Shown one piece after another: positions 16,320 through 25,092 of a stretch of DNA of 64,000 bases. The notes under the pieces were generated by a model. That model searched no databases and was not told the origin of the DNA. It saw nothing but the letters and a program-made list of their open reading frames with translations. Position 1 is the first letter of the stretch; each line of letters opens with the position of its first letter. A program made the position numbers and the translations under genes. The stretch comes from Alphaproteobacteria bacterium. GTDB taxonomy: Bacteria > Pseudomonadota > Alphaproteobacteria > RF32 > CAG-239. The DNA lies in the NCBI GenBank assembly GCA_017477185.1, contig JAFUXF010000042.1:1-64000 (forward strand), in the 5' to 3' direction.

Positions 16320-16348
16320 ACTATGGCACGAAATATAAAATGTGTCAA
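16320..16348 (-). promoter_or_regulatory. Promoter of the orphan gene at 15765-16283
   Basis: On the minus strand TTGACA (16343-16348), 17 bp, CATAGT (16320-16325). The start codon is about 36 bases downstream. Confidence 0.5.
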
Positions 16349-16354
16349 TTTATT

Positions 16355-16735
16355 TTATAAATCCGGCCAGTCGATAATGTGATCTTCAAGTTCATCTTCT
16401 GTTACTTCTGTTTCAGAAATACAGCGTTTGGCAATTGATAAGCGTTTAGGTTTGGGACGATTTTCTATTAAAGCACGGTAAGCACAAGATGGCGGCATCC
16501 ACTCAATCCGGTCTACATTTTCCGGTGTCAGTTTAAGACAGGTTGGAACAAGACTGCAACGATCTGCATAATGTGTACATTTGCAGGTTTTCATGTCCAT
16601 ATATTTACAAACAACATCTGTATAATAAATGTCGTCAGTATCATCATCTTGAAGTTTTATGAGACAGCATTTACCGCATTGATTGCAAACAGCTTCCCAT
16701 TCTTCCTCTGTATAGTCAGATAATTTCTTTTTCAT
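16355..16735 (-). CDS. YcgN-family cysteine-cluster protein, copy 2
   Basis: 126 residues from the ATG at 16735; the longer frame starts with TTG and adds 10 residues outside the family. The cysteine cluster CNQCGKCC (17-24) is followed by further cysteines in VVCKYMDMKTCKC and a late CAYRAL motif, as in the YcgN group, and the C-terminus DHIIDWPDL parallels NYIVNWQDL of copy 1. It is shorter than copy 1 by about 40 residues, mainly in the N-terminal lead-in. It lies 110 bases downstream of dnaB on the same strand. Probably metal-binding; function unknown. Confidence 0.8.
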   Translation of the reverse strand: MKKKLSDYTEEEWEAVCNQCGKCCLIKLQDDDTDDIYYTDVVCKYMDMKTCKCTHYADRCSLVPTCLKLTPENVDRIEWMPPSCAYRALIENRPKPKRLSIAKRCISETEVTEDELEDHIIDWPDL

Positions 16736-16845
16736 GGTCGGGTTTATCAAAAAGGTTGCAAACAAGTGAAGCTGACAGCATGAGCAGTGAAAATAGGCTC
16801 AATGCACAAAAACTGATGCACATCATGAGATATTTGCATATGAAC

Positions 16846-18318
16846 CTAAGTATTTTGTGCAGGTAAGTATTCATCTTTTGCTAAATCTCCGAATCGGGCA
16901 AAATCAGCATTCCAGAACAATTTTATCGTGCCGGTGGGACCGTGACGTTGTTTACCGATAATAACTTCGGCTAAGTTTTCGGTGGCACTGCAACGGGCTT
17001 GCCATTCTTCCATGCGTTTCTGTAAATGTTCGGGGGTTTCACCGGATTTTAATTTTGGTTCTTCGTTTTTGATGTAATAGTTTTCACGAAAAACAAACAT
17101 AACAATATCCGCATCTTGCTCGATAGATCCTGATTCACGCAAATCTGACATAACCGGACGTTTATCATCACGCTGTTCAACCCCGCGGTTTAGTTGTGAT
17201 AAAGCGATAACAGGAACATTTAATTCTTTTGCTAAAATCTTCAGCCCTCGAGAAATTTCAGAAAGCTCTTGGACGCGGTTACCTTCATTCTTTTTGTTAT
17301 TTGATCCCATAATCAGTTGAATATAGTCAATCACAATTAATCCGAGCCCCTTACTACGCTTAAGCCGTCTGGCGCGTGTGCGAATATTGTTAATGGTTAA
17401 GCCGGGGGTGTCATCAATATACAGGGGAATTTTTTCTAAGCTCCGAACAATGGCGGCAATGCGTGTGAACTCAACTTCATTTAGCTCACCGGTTCGCAGC
17501 TTATGACCATTGGTTTCAGTTTCAGTTGCAATAATACGGCTGGCAAGCTGATCAGCGGACATTTCCAGAGAAAAAAATGCCACACCTTTGCTTTTGGGAT
17601 CCATTTTATTATCGTGAGCCATTGAATCTGCAACATTAAAAGCAATATTGGTGGCTAAAGCTGTTTTACCCATTGCCGGACGACCTGCTATAATCAATAA
17701 ATCTGAATTATTCAGACCACCGGTTTTTGCATCTAAAGCTGATAAACCTGTTGATAATCCGGAAATGTTTCCTTCTTTTTGGCAGGCTTTTTCAATATAA
17801 TTCATAGAAGAATTTAAGGCTGTTTCGAAGTCAATAAAGCCACCTTGGGCATTCCCTTGATCTGAAAGTTCGAATAATTTACGCTCTGCATTTTCTATTT
17901 GTTCGTTAGCATCATGCTCAATATCTTCTTTGATGGCATCATTGACAATTTCATAGCCGGTATTGATTAACTCTCGACGCAGATATTTGTCATGAATGAA
18001 CTGTGCATAATATTCAACATTCGTTAAAGGGGAGGAAGAATCAGCTAATTTGACCAAATACTGAAAACCTCCGACATCTTGCAAAGTTCCTTCCTGCTCA
18101 AAATGATTTTTCAGGGTAATGACATCAGCTACATGTCCTCGGGTAATTAATTTACTGATTACATCAAAAATTTTAGCATGAGTTTGGTCGGCAAAATGTT
18201 GCGGTTTAAGAAATTCAGATACTTTTTCAAAAGATTTATTATTTGCTAAAATAGCTCCGATTAAGGCTTGTTCAGCTTCAAGGTTCTGCGGAAGAACGGC
18301 AGCATCAATTTTTTCCAT
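16846..18318 (-). CDS. dnaB: Replicative DNA helicase DnaB
   Basis: 490 residues, full length. The N-terminal domain (about 10-110, QNLEAEQALIGAIL) binds primase; the RecA-like C-terminal domain has Walker A GRPAMGKTA (212-220), Walker B IVIDYIQLI, and the DLRESGSIEQDADIV block with the arginine-finger region. The hexamer unwinds DNA at the replication fork. No strong Shine-Dalgarno sequence precedes the ATG. The upstream region contains two perfect TTATNCACA DnaA boxes (18397-18405 and 18433-18441). The stop is followed by the second YcgN-like gene with no clear terminator between. Confidence 0.97.
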   Translation of the reverse strand: MEKIDAAVLPQNLEAEQALIGAILANNKSFEKVSEFLKPQHFADQTHAKIFDVISKLITRGHVADVITLKNHFEQEGTLQDVGGFQYLVKLADSSSPLTNVEYYAQFIHDKYLRRELINTGYEIVNDAIKEDIEHDANEQIENAERKLFELSDQGNAQGGFIDFETALNSSMNYIEKACQKEGNISGLSTGLSALDAKTGGLNNSDLLIIAGRPAMGKTALATNIAFNVADSMAHDNKMDPKSKGVAFFSLEMSADQLASRIIATETETNGHKLRTGELNEVEFTRIAAIVRSLEKIPLYIDDTPGLTINNIRTRARRLKRSKGLGLIVIDYIQLIMGSNNKKNEGNRVQELSEISRGLKILAKELNVPVIALSQLNRGVEQRDDKRPVMSDLRESGSIEQDADIVMFVFRENYYIKNEEPKLKSGETPEHLQKRMEEWQARCSATENLAEVIIGKQRHGPTGTIKLFWNADFARFGDLAKDEYLPAQNT

Positions 18319-18396
18319 TATGACGACTCTTTAATAAAGTTTTTAAATGTGGTGTCCTTATAACTGAGCTGATAAGAGAAAGCAATCCCATAAATA

Positions 18397-18441
18397 TTAT
18401 TCACAGAGATATAAACAGATTAATCGACAGAGTTATACACA
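18397..18441. promoter_or_regulatory. Two DnaA boxes upstream of dnaB
   Basis: TTATTCACA at 18397-18405 and TTATACACA at 18433-18441 both match the DnaA box TTATNCACA exactly and are in the same orientation, 36 bp apart. They lie 80-125 bp before dnaB. They could link dnaB expression to DnaA. No cluster typical of a replication origin is seen. Confidence 0.45.
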
Positions 18442-18443
18442 AA

Positions 18444-18474
18444 AAAACACCTCTCCGAAACGAAGAGGTGTTTT
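18444..18474 (-). terminator. rpmB terminator
   Basis: AAAACACCTCT and AGAGGTGTTTT pair around CCGAAACGA, just after the rpmB stop on the minus strand. Confidence 0.83.
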
Positions 18475-18492
18475 AACCATGTCTTTAATTTT

Positions 18493-18777
18493 TTATGCTT
18501 TTTTTGCGTTCAAAACAGCTTTTTTAATTTTTTGAGCTTCAAGTGACAATTTGTTGTTAGATGTTTTGGTCAGGTAAGCATCTAATCCGCCATTATGTTC
18601 AATAGAACGTAAGGTTTTAGAGCAAACTCTCAATTTGAAAGTTTGGTTCAAAGATTCACTTAACAGCGAAACAACTTGCAGGTTAGGCAAAAAACGACGG
18701 CGTGTCTTATTGTGAGCGTGGCTGACGTTGTTTCCGCTCATAGCACCGGTGCCTGTAATATCACATTTTTTAGACAT
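18493..18777 (-). CDS. rpmB: 50S ribosomal protein L28
   Basis: 94 residues from the ATG at 18777, which has an AAGGAAT site; the 18 upstream residues are not part of the family. L28 hallmarks are present: KKCDITGTGAMSGNNVSHAHNKTRRRFLPNLQ and LRVCSKTLRSIEHNGG. It binds 23S rRNA near the L1 stalk side of the large subunit. It is a single-gene unit with a strong promoter and its own terminator, divergent from hppA. Confidence 0.95.
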   Translation of the reverse strand: MSKKCDITGTGAMSGNNVSHAHNKTRRRFLPNLQVVSLLSESLNQTFKLRVCSKTLRSIEHNGGLDAYLTKTSNNKLSLEAQKIKKAVLNAKKA

Positions 18778-18818
18778 TATTCTTATTCCTTTTATAAAAA
18801 TGAAAAACGTTTGTTGTG

Positions 18819-18847
18819 TTAATATACGCAAAATTGATAGAAGTCAA
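18819..18847 (-). promoter_or_regulatory. rpmB promoter
   Basis: On the minus strand TTGACT (18842-18847), 17 bp, TATTAA (18819-18824). This is close to consensus and suits a ribosomal protein gene. Confidence 0.65.
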
Positions 18848-18889
18848 GAGTAAATCGCGATTTTTTTTGAAAATAACGTAAGATAAAAA

Positions 18890-18919
18890 TTGTGAGTCGT
18901 TTGCGTTATTTAATATAAT
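18890..18919 (+). promoter_or_regulatory. Likely hppA promoter
   Basis: TTGTGA (18890-18895), 18 bp, TATAAT (18914-18919). A second TATAAT lies at 18951-18956, 14 bp after TTGAAA, and is a weaker alternative. The 5' leader would be about 85 bases. Confidence 0.5.
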
Positions 18920-19011
18920 ATTTAGAAAAATTGAAATATAGTGTAAGCATTATAATTTAGGGAATCCCTGAATGTAATATATTTTTGTATTAACAATTAA
19001 AAGGAAAGAAT

Positions 19012-21438
19012 ATGTCAGCACTAAAAAAAATTGGTAAAGCAGCCAATGCTGTTTTATTGGTTATGCTTGCAAGTCTGCAAGGTGCGGCTGCCTCTGAAAT
19101 TGATTTGAACGTTCCGATGCTGAATGTTCCATACAATATCTTTGGTTTCGCAACTGATGGCGCACAAATCTTGTCTTATGGTTTGGGCGTTTGCGTTTTG
19201 GGCTTGCTTTTTGGCCTTTATGAGTTTGTGAAGATTAAACAGCTTCCGGCTCATGAATCAATGTTAAAAATTTCTAATTTGATTTATGAAACCTGCAAAA
19301 CATATATGAAACAACAAGCAAAATTATTGCTCGTTTTGGAATTGTTTATTGCTGTTTGCATCTTTTACTATTTCTTCTATTTGAATCATACGCCGTTACC
19401 GAAAGTTTTGACGGTTCTCGGGTGGTCCGTTTTGGGTATTTTAGGCTCTTATCTGGTGGCTTGGTTCGGTATGAGAATTAATACTTATGCAAACTCTCGT
19501 ACGGCTTTTTTGTCACTAAAAGCAAATCCGTATAGTGTTCAAAATTTACCATTGCGTTCGGGTATGTCTATCGGCGTTCTGTTAATCTGTGTCGAATTGA
19601 TTATGATGATTATCATCTTATTGTTTGTTGACAGAGACAGTGCCGGTGCTTGCTTTATCGGTTTTGCTATCGGTGAATCATTGGGTGCTTCTGCATTGCG
19701 TATTTGCGGTGGTATCTTTACTAAAATTGCCGATATCGGTGCTGATTTGATGAAGATTATTTTCAAAATTGATGAAGATGATGCTCGTAACCCTGGTGTT
19801 ATTGCCGATTGTACCGGTGATAATGCCGGCGACTCTGTCGGCCCGACCGCTGATGGTTTTGAAACTTATGGCGTGACCGGTGTCGCTTTGATTTCTTTCA
19901 TCGTTTTGGCTGCCGGTATGCAATATGCCGCTAATGGTTCTATGTATCTCATTGAAGGCGGCATTGATATTCAAGCACGTTTAATCGTTTGGATCTTTAC
20001 CATGCGCGTTTTGATGATTTTGACATCAATGGTTGCTTATTGGCTGAATAATATCGGCTGCAAAGCTGTTTTTGGTAAGGCGAAATCTTTTAACTTTGAA
20101 ACGCCTTTGACGACATTGGTTTGGGCTTCTTCAATCATTTCTATTTTGATGACCTTTGGTGTCTCTTATGTTATGATTGGTAATATGAGCCCTGATTTAT
20201 GGTGGAAGTTATCCGTTATTATCAGTTGCGGTACATTCGCAGCAGCGATTATTCCTGAATTTACCAAGATTTTCACGTCTTCTAAATCTCAGCATGTTCA
20301 AGAAATCGTTAATGCCAGCCGTGAGGCCGGTGCGTCTCTGAACATTATTTCAGGTATTATTGCCGGTAATTTCTCTGCCTTTTGGAAAGGTTTGGTTATG
20401 GTCGGTTTGATGACTGTTGCTTACTTTACCTCTCTCGAGGGTTTGGATAGCTTTATGGTTTATCCGACAGTGTTTGCCTTCGGTTTGGTTGCGTTCGGTA
20501 TGCTTGGCATGGGACCTGTTACCATTGCGGTTGACAGCTATGGTCCGGTAACTGATAATGCTCAATCTGTTTTTGAATTGTCTCAAATTGAACAGATTAA
20601 AGGTATCAGCAAAGAAATTAAAAAAGATTATGGTTTCGAACCTGATTTTGAAACCGGTAAACAGTTGTTGGAAGAAAATGACTCAGCCGGTAATACCTTT
20701 AAGGCAACTGCTAAACCGGTACTCATCGGAACGGCTGTGATCGGGGCAACAACAATGATTTTCTCTATCATCTTGTTGTTAAATTTACAACTTAACTTGC
20801 TTGATCCGAATGTTCTGTTCGGTTTGATGCTCGGCGGTGCAGTTATTTATTGGTTCTCCGGTGCATCTATGCAAGCGGTTTCTACCGGTGCATATCGTGC
20901 GGTTAACTACATTAAAAAGCATATTAAATTGGATGGCAAAAAAGCTGCTTCAATTGAAGATTCTAAGAATGTGGTTCGTATTTGCACGGTTTATGCGCAA
21001 AAAGGTATGTTGAATATCTTTATTGTTATCTTCTCGTTTACAATTGCATTTGCTTGCTTTAATGCAAATTTATTTGCAAGTTATTTGATTTCAATCGCTG
21101 TCTTTGGTTTGTATCAAGCTCTGTATATGGCTAATGCCGGCGGCGCTTGGGATAATGCCAAGAAAGTTGTTGAAGTTGATTTGCACGAGAAAGGGTCTGA
21201 CTTGCACGCTGCCGCTGTTGTGGGCGATACGGTCGGTGACCCGTATAAAGATACTTCTTCAGTTGCGTTAAACCCGATTATTAAGTTTACGACATTGTTC
21301 GGATTGCTCGCTGTTGAAATGGCAGCTTCTGCGCCGAGATGTGTTGCTTTGTCATTGGGTATTGCTTTCTTTGTTTTAGGTTTGTATTTTGTATGGCGGT
21401 CTTTCTACCGTATGAGAATCGAATCAACAAAGGACTAA
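19012..21438 (+). CDS. hppA: Membrane-bound proton-translocating pyrophosphatase
   Basis: 808 residues with about 16 membrane segments. It couples hydrolysis of pyrophosphate to ion pumping across the inner membrane. The substrate-site signature is DARNPGVIADCTGDNAGDS followed by VGPTADGFETYGVTG, and the C-terminal acidic block is AAVVGDTVGDPYKDT. The GNTFKATAKP segment carries a lysine where potassium-dependent enzymes have alanine, so it is probably the potassium-independent proton type. The TADGFETYGVTG variant, instead of the MAADLFETYAVT of typical alphaproteobacterial enzymes, recalls bacteroidete and leptospiral homologues (from memory). An N-terminal hydrophobic lead resembles a signal sequence. 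AAAGGA precedes the ATG. Confidence 0.95.
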   Translation: MSALKKIGKAANAVLLVMLASLQGAAASEIDLNVPMLNVPYNIFGFATDGAQILSYGLGVCVLGLLFGLYEFVKIKQLPAHESMLKISNLIYETCKTYMKQQAKLLLVLELFIAVCIFYYFFYLNHTPLPKVLTVLGWSVLGILGSYLVAWFGMRINTYANSRTAFLSLKANPYSVQNLPLRSGMSIGVLLICVELIMMIIILLFVDRDSAGACFIGFAIGESLGASALRICGGIFTKIADIGADLMKIIFKIDEDDARNPGVIADCTGDNAGDSVGPTADGFETYGVTGVALISFIVLAAGMQYAANGSMYLIEGGIDIQARLIVWIFTMRVLMILTSMVAYWLNNIGCKAVFGKAKSFNFETPLTTLVWASSIISILMTFGVSYVMIGNMSPDLWWKLSVIISCGTFAAAIIPEFTKIFTSSKSQHVQEIVNASREAGASLNIISGIIAGNFSAFWKGLVMVGLMTVAYFTSLEGLDSFMVYPTVFAFGLVAFGMLGMGPVTIAVDSYGPVTDNAQSVFELSQIEQIKGISKEIKKDYGFEPDFETGKQLLEENDSAGNTFKATAKPVLIGTAVIGATTMIFSIILLLNLQLNLLDPNVLFGLMLGGAVIYWFSGASMQAVSTGAYRAVNYIKKHIKLDGKKAASIEDSKNVVRICTVYAQKGMLNIFIVIFSFTIAFACFNANLFASYLISIAVFGLYQALYMANAGGAWDNAKKVVEVDLHEKGSDLHAAAVVGDTVGDPYKDTSSVALNPIIKFTTLFGLLAVEMAASAPRCVALSLGIAFFVLGLYFVWRSFYRMRIESTKD

Positions 21439-21459
21439 ACTGAATAGCAAAAAAGAAAG

Positions 21460-21487
21460 GCGGAGGAGAAATCCTCCGCTTTTTTTA
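21460..21487 (+). terminator. hppA terminator
   Basis: GCGGAGGA and TCCTCCGC pair around GAAA and are followed by T7. Confidence 0.9.
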
Positions 21488-21513
21488 GTTGCATTTTTGA
21501 AAAATATCGCCTA

Positions 21514-21543
21514 TTGTGAAGATGGTTTAAGACCTTCTATTAT
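21514..21543 (+). promoter_or_regulatory. Promoter of structured RNA 2
   Basis: TTGTGA (21514-21519), 18 bp, TATTAT (21538-21543). Transcription would start near 21549, shortly before the closing stem of the RNA. Confidence 0.5.
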
Positions 21544-21547
21544 TATG

Positions 21548-21737
21548 AGCAAGTGTTGGGAATCCCTTTCCTTAACAGCATAACATTATCAAGTGGTTAT
21601 ACACGAGAGAACTTGATGTTCCTCCACGTGGAGGGGTGTCAGGTGATTAGTTGTATGAAAATACGACTATGATGACTATGCAGCTGTTGTGAAAGGGAAC
21701 TCCTCCACACTTTTTGGGAAAGTGTGGATTTTTTTAT
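21548..21737 (+). ncRNA. Candidate structured RNA 2 upstream of an XRE gene
   Basis: The 314-bp gap between hppA and the XRE gene is highly structured. TCCCTTTC (21563-21570) pairs with GAAAGGGA (21691-21698); after a small internal loop AACAGC (21574-21579) pairs with GCTGTT (21683-21688). Inside are ATAAC/GTTAT, the hairpin CCTCC-ACGT-GGAGG with outer ACTTGA/TCAGGT, and TAGTTGTAT/ATACGACTA with a GAAA loop. The closing strand runs into GAACTCC and then an intrinsic terminator (TCCACAC/GTGTGGA, T7) ending at about 21736. The order closing stem, second stem, GAACTCC, terminator, XRE gene is the same as at 223-465. The CCTCC segments could pair with Shine-Dalgarno sequences. RNA class unknown. 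Confidence 0.5.
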
Positions 21738-21752
21738 CTTAGGAGGTTCAAT

Positions 21753-22211
21753 ATGACTGTCGAAAAAATGTATAAAAACCGTCAAAGGTCTAGAGGAAAA
21801 TGTGATGATGGTACACCTAATCCGGTTGATGTTTATGTTGGTGGGCGAGTTAGATTACGAAGACTACTGTTAGGTATGTCACAAGAAGAATTAGCGCGAC
21901 AATTAGGAATTACGTTTCAACAAGTGCAAAAATATGAAAAGGGACTTAATCGTCTTAGTGCAAGTCGACTTTGGGATATCAGTCGTGTTTTGACAACAAA
22001 TATTTGTTATTTTTTTGAGGATATGTCGCAAGATATTTTAAACAACAGCCCTCGTTTATTGGTAAGCCATCAGATAGATGAATTCTTGGCAGATGAGCAG
22101 CATTTTGAATATTCTAATGAAATTCAGGAATTATTGTTTCACTATATGCGAATTAAGAGCTTGAAAAACAAAAAGTTGCTATTGGAAGTTGCAAAAGGTT
22201 TTAGTGCGTAG
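21753..22211 (+). CDS. XRE-family transcriptional regulator
   Basis: 152 residues from the ATG at 21753, preceded by a strong AGGAGG; an upstream in-frame ATG lies inside the terminator hairpin and was rejected. Residues about 30-85 form an HTH_XRE domain (LRRLLLGMSQEELARQLGI, then FQQVQKYEKGLNRLSASRLW), followed by a helical C-terminal region, LLEVAKGFSA at the end. This layout is common in alphaproteobacterial XRE regulators of roughly 140-150 residues. It sits 16 bases after the terminator of structured RNA 2, so readthrough or attenuation of that RNA may supply its mRNA. Target genes unknown. Confidence 0.88.
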   Translation: MTVEKMYKNRQRSRGKCDDGTPNPVDVYVGGRVRLRRLLLGMSQEELARQLGITFQQVQKYEKGLNRLSASRLWDISRVLTTNICYFFEDMSQDILNNSPRLLVSHQIDEFLADEQHFEYSNEIQELLFHYMRIKSLKNKKLLLEVAKGFSA

Positions 22212-22215
22212 TTGC

Positions 22216-22758
22216 TTATTTGTTCTTTCTGAGTAAAATATACAAAGCACCGGTGCCGCCCAAGTTTTGGGTCGGGTGAATGAATCCCAGAATCAATGGG
22301 CGGAGTTGTTCTGAATTGAGCCAGACAGGTGTGCGTTCTTTAAGTTTTCCTTTTTCTGAAAAAATATCATCATCGGCGTTTTGGTTCAGTCCTTTACCGG
22401 TAATAATCAGCACACATCTTTTGTTTTGTAAATAGGCTTGCTTGATAAAATTAAAGACATTATCGTAGGCTTGTGTTTCGGTTTTGCCATGCAGGTCAAG
22501 CGTGGCTTCTATCTTATATTCACAGCGTTTCATCCGGCGCGCCGTTTGCCCGTCCATATTGCTTAAATCGCCGACATGCAAGTATGAAAGCTGATAAATA
22601 TTCGGGATATTTTTGTAGCTGATGGTCGGGGTTACCTCTTCTATATAAATCGGGGCAGAGGGTGGTTCTTCAGGTTGAGGAAGACGTCTGACGTTTTTTA
22701 GTGTTTCAGTCCAAGCCAGAGAATCGTCATCTTTAATCTCAGGCGGCTGATTTTTCAT
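22216..22758 (-). CDS. Smr-domain protein
   Basis: 180 residues. The C-terminal ~95 residues are a Smr (small MutS-related) domain: LDLHGKTETQAYDNVFNFI, then CVLIITGKG, then the late GGTGALYILLRK. The N-terminal ~80 residues are polar and proline-rich. Smr domains nick or bind branched DNA or RNA; here the protein stands alone without MutS2. It is last in a four-gene minus-strand operon (tim44-like, mltA, membrane protein, smr), with its start 20 bases inside the preceding gene. Confidence 0.86.
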   Translation of the reverse strand: MKNQPPEIKDDDSLAWTETLKNVRRLPQPEEPPSAPIYIEEVTPTISYKNIPNIYQLSYLHVGDLSNMDGQTARRMKRCEYKIEATLDLHGKTETQAYDNVFNFIKQAYLQNKRCVLIITGKGLNQNADDDIFSEKGKLKERTPVWLNSEQLRPLILGFIHPTQNLGGTGALYILLRKNK

Positions 22759-23233
22759 CTTTTGTAGCTTTCTTTGTTTCTTGCGGTTCTGTCATTAAAT
22801 AGGCAAAGTTTTGAACAATGTATTCTTTCCAATCATTTTCAGGAGAAATGCAGGCAACTTTCTTATTTGAGGCTGCAGCTAAAACAATACCGCCAAAATT
22901 CCACAAGCGTTGGCATTGCTCAAAGTTTTGCAGGATATATTTTTTTGCACGGTGCAACAATAATTTACCGATTAACTGTTTAATCCCTAACAGATAAATC
23001 AAAAGCATTCCTATAATGACAGCCAAACCATAAAAAATTCCTTGATAAATGATCAAAAACAAACCGATAATCGTTGGAATAAGTAGCGGCAAAAGATTTT
23101 CCCACGGGTTATAAATCGGTGAATTGGGGCGATTTATTTTATCAGCGTCCAGATAAAGATATAATAATTTTTCTGTGATGGCTTTTTTTAAGGCTTTATA
23201 TATCAGTAATTCTGCCTTATTTGGCTTGGGCAT
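22739..23233 (-). CDS. Small membrane protein of the mltA operon
   Basis: 164 residues, not recognised. Two adjacent hydrophobic segments (about residues 47-62 and 64-88: LLPLLIPTIIGLFLIIYQG and FYGLAVIIGMLLIYLLG) form a likely helical hairpin; both termini should face the cytoplasm. The C-terminal region is charged (ETKKATKDEKSAA). Overlaps of 17 and 20 bases with mltA and smr show translational coupling. A role in envelope maintenance is suggested only by context. Confidence 0.7.
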   Translation of the reverse strand: MPKPNKAELLIYKALKKAITEKLLYLYLDADKINRPNSPIYNPWENLLPLLIPTIIGLFLIIYQGIFYGLAVIIGMLLIYLLGIKQLIGKLLLHRAKKYILQNFEQCQRLWNFGGIVLAAASNKKVACISPENDWKEYIVQNFAYLMTEPQETKKATKDEKSAA

Positions 23234-24443
23234 TTTTTATCTCCATCGTTTTGGGAAGAAGAATGTAGTACTGTCCGGTAGTGTTCATACGTCCGGCCTC
23301 GGCTAAAACATCTTCATCACCGGAGCCCCAATAAATATCTCCTCGGACTATTCCTTTGATGGCACCACCTACGTCTTGAGCAACCATAAGCTGCTCAAAC
23401 GGCTCTTTATTGGGTGTGGTCGTTTCTAACCATAAGATAGCTCCTAAAGGAATATATTGTTTGTCTACGGCCAAACTGCGTTTAGCCGTGAGCGGAACAT
23501 TATGCGCTCCGACAGGAGCCGGAGAACTGGCAATTTTATGGAATACATAACGTTCATTCTTGCTGAGTTCTTTTTTAGCAATGTCCGGATGTAATTTTAG
23601 CCATTTGCGAATCTCTGACATTGAAGCGTGGTTTTTATCAATGAGGCCTTCAGCAATTAAAATGCTGCCAATACCGGTGAATGGGCGACCATTATGACCG
23701 GCAAAGCTGAGGCGGACACGTTCACCGTTTTCCAATCGAGCGATTGCAGATCCTTGAATCTGCATAATGTTTAAATCAACCAAATCCTTTGCCCAAAGAA
23801 CAACGGATGCCGGAAGCTCCATGTTTTCAATTTCGGCACGCGTGTAATAGGGAATGAATTTTGTTTTATCTTTATTAATACGACCATAAATTTTATGATT
23901 TGGATAACGGCTGTCAAACTCTCCGAGATTCATCTCTATTAAGTCTTGCGGACGATCATAAATCGGGTAAGGGTAACGATCACTTTGTGTGCGTGAGACT
24001 TCAATAGATGATTCATAATATGCCGTGAATTTTCCGTCTGCCTTATTCTTATCCAAAATCAAATATGGTGCGAATATTTTATCTAAAAAGTAACGGAGTT
24101 CTGCCGTTGTGCTGATGTCAGAATTTAATAATCGTTTACAAGCTTGCTGATAGGCTTTGGTCGGAATTTGAATTTCAGAATTCGACATATAGGTGTTATT
24201 TTCTCTTAAAATTTGTTCGCATGAAGATTTTATTGCCGGAAGAGCTTTTATAAAATCATCTCGATACCAATTTTTAAGTTCCTTAAATTCAACAGGACGT
24301 AATGTCAGCGCGGACGCAGAGGTTTCTTCTGCCTGGTGTTCAATCGAAACAGTTGGTTGCTGAGGTGTTTTTTGTTTTTCATCTTTTTGTTCGCACGCGC
24401 TAAACAGAAAAGTGAGAATGAGCAGATATATGATATTACGCAT
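23217..24443 (-). CDS. mltA: Membrane-bound lytic murein transglycosylase A
   Basis: 408 residues. The N-terminus is a lipoprotein signal (LTFLFSAC, Cys17), so it should be anchored in the outer membrane. The MltA barrel includes FTAYYESSIEVSRTQSDRYPYPIY and the core IMQIQGSA. The C-terminal 3D domain (double-psi barrel) contains three aspartates in DVGGAIKGIVRGDIYWGSGDE, including the catalytic aspartate. It cleaves glycan strands to form 1,6-anhydro products. It overlaps the Tim44-like gene by 8 bases and the next gene by 17, as expected for a conserved alphaproteobacterial operon. Confidence 0.93.
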   Translation of the reverse strand: MRNIIYLLILTFLFSACEQKDEKQKTPQQPTVSIEHQAEETSASALTLRPVEFKELKNWYRDDFIKALPAIKSSCEQILRENNTYMSNSEIQIPTKAYQQACKRLLNSDISTTAELRYFLDKIFAPYLILDKNKADGKFTAYYESSIEVSRTQSDRYPYPIYDRPQDLIEMNLGEFDSRYPNHKIYGRINKDKTKFIPYYTRAEIENMELPASVVLWAKDLVDLNIMQIQGSAIARLENGERVRLSFAGHNGRPFTGIGSILIAEGLIDKNHASMSEIRKWLKLHPDIAKKELSKNERYVFHKIASSPAPVGAHNVPLTAKRSLAVDKQYIPLGAILWLETTTPNKEPFEQLMVAQDVGGAIKGIVRGDIYWGSGDEDVLAEAGRMNTTGQYYILLPKTMEIKNAQAK

Positions 24444-25092
24444 TTTTCTTCGTCGATATAAGTAGCCAATTAGGGTTAGTTGAGGTTAAACAGCGTTCAA
24501 AAGTCCATGTATCAGCGATGGTTTGAACAAAATTTTCATCGCCTTCTATCACTTTGTCTTGCTTGTCTTTGAGCAGGTTAACCTGCTCGGTTACAAAATT
24601 AACAACAATTTTTACAATATTGTTTTTAGAAATTTTAGCATTGATAATTTCTGCTTTATTAAAACAGATTAGGTCTGTTTCTGCTGTGATTTTATCAAGT
24701 TGGCGTTGATTAAGAATTTCTTGGAATTTTTTTAATAATTTTGGAGAAACAAGTGGTTCGAGAGTTTCAATATCGCCTTTGGCAAAGGCCGTCAAAATAA
24801 TCTCAAAGGCACGCTTAGCACCATTGATGAATATTTCTTTATCAAAATTCGGAATTTGGCGTAAATCTTTTTCTATTGGTGATAAATCTTCCTCAGGTGT
24901 GATATCTTGGGTGATTGGTTGGTTATTTTTTTCATTCTCTTGCATGATGATGTCAAAAATTTTAGCCGCACTCTCCTCACTCAGCGGGGTTACTTTTGTT
25001 TGCTCAGGACGAGTGCCCAGCAGACTCCGAAGCTTATTATAAATAACGATGACGACCAGTAATAAAATAATGATATCTAAAAATTGTGCCAT
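24436..25092 (-). CDS. Tim44-like domain protein
   Basis: 218 residues. An N-terminal membrane anchor (FLDIIILLLVVIVIYNKL, about 4-21) precedes a linker and a C-terminal Tim44-like domain (about 85-215) with FINGAKRAFEIILTAFAKGDIETLEPLVSPKL. Alphaproteobacterial members are the bacterial relatives of the mitochondrial import protein Tim44 and are membrane-associated. Location beside mltA and divergent from secB is the standard alphaproteobacterial arrangement, which supports the call. The precise role in bacteria is unsettled. Confidence 0.88.
   Translation of the reverse strand: MAQFLDIIILLLVVIVIYNKLRSLLGTRPEQTKVTPLSEESAAKIFDIIMQENEKNNQPITQDITPEEDLSPIEKDLRQIPNFDKEIFINGAKRAFEIILTAFAKGDIETLEPLVSPKLLKKFQEILNQRQLDKITAETDLICFNKAEIINAKISKNNIVKIVVNFVTEQVNLLKDKQDKVIEGDENFVQTIADTWTFERCLTSTNPNWLLISTKKNA

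Noticed and set aside
21714-21752. Upstream ATG as the start of the XRE gene
   Set aside because: It lies inside the terminator hairpin and has no ribosome-binding site; the ATG at 21753 follows AGGAGG.
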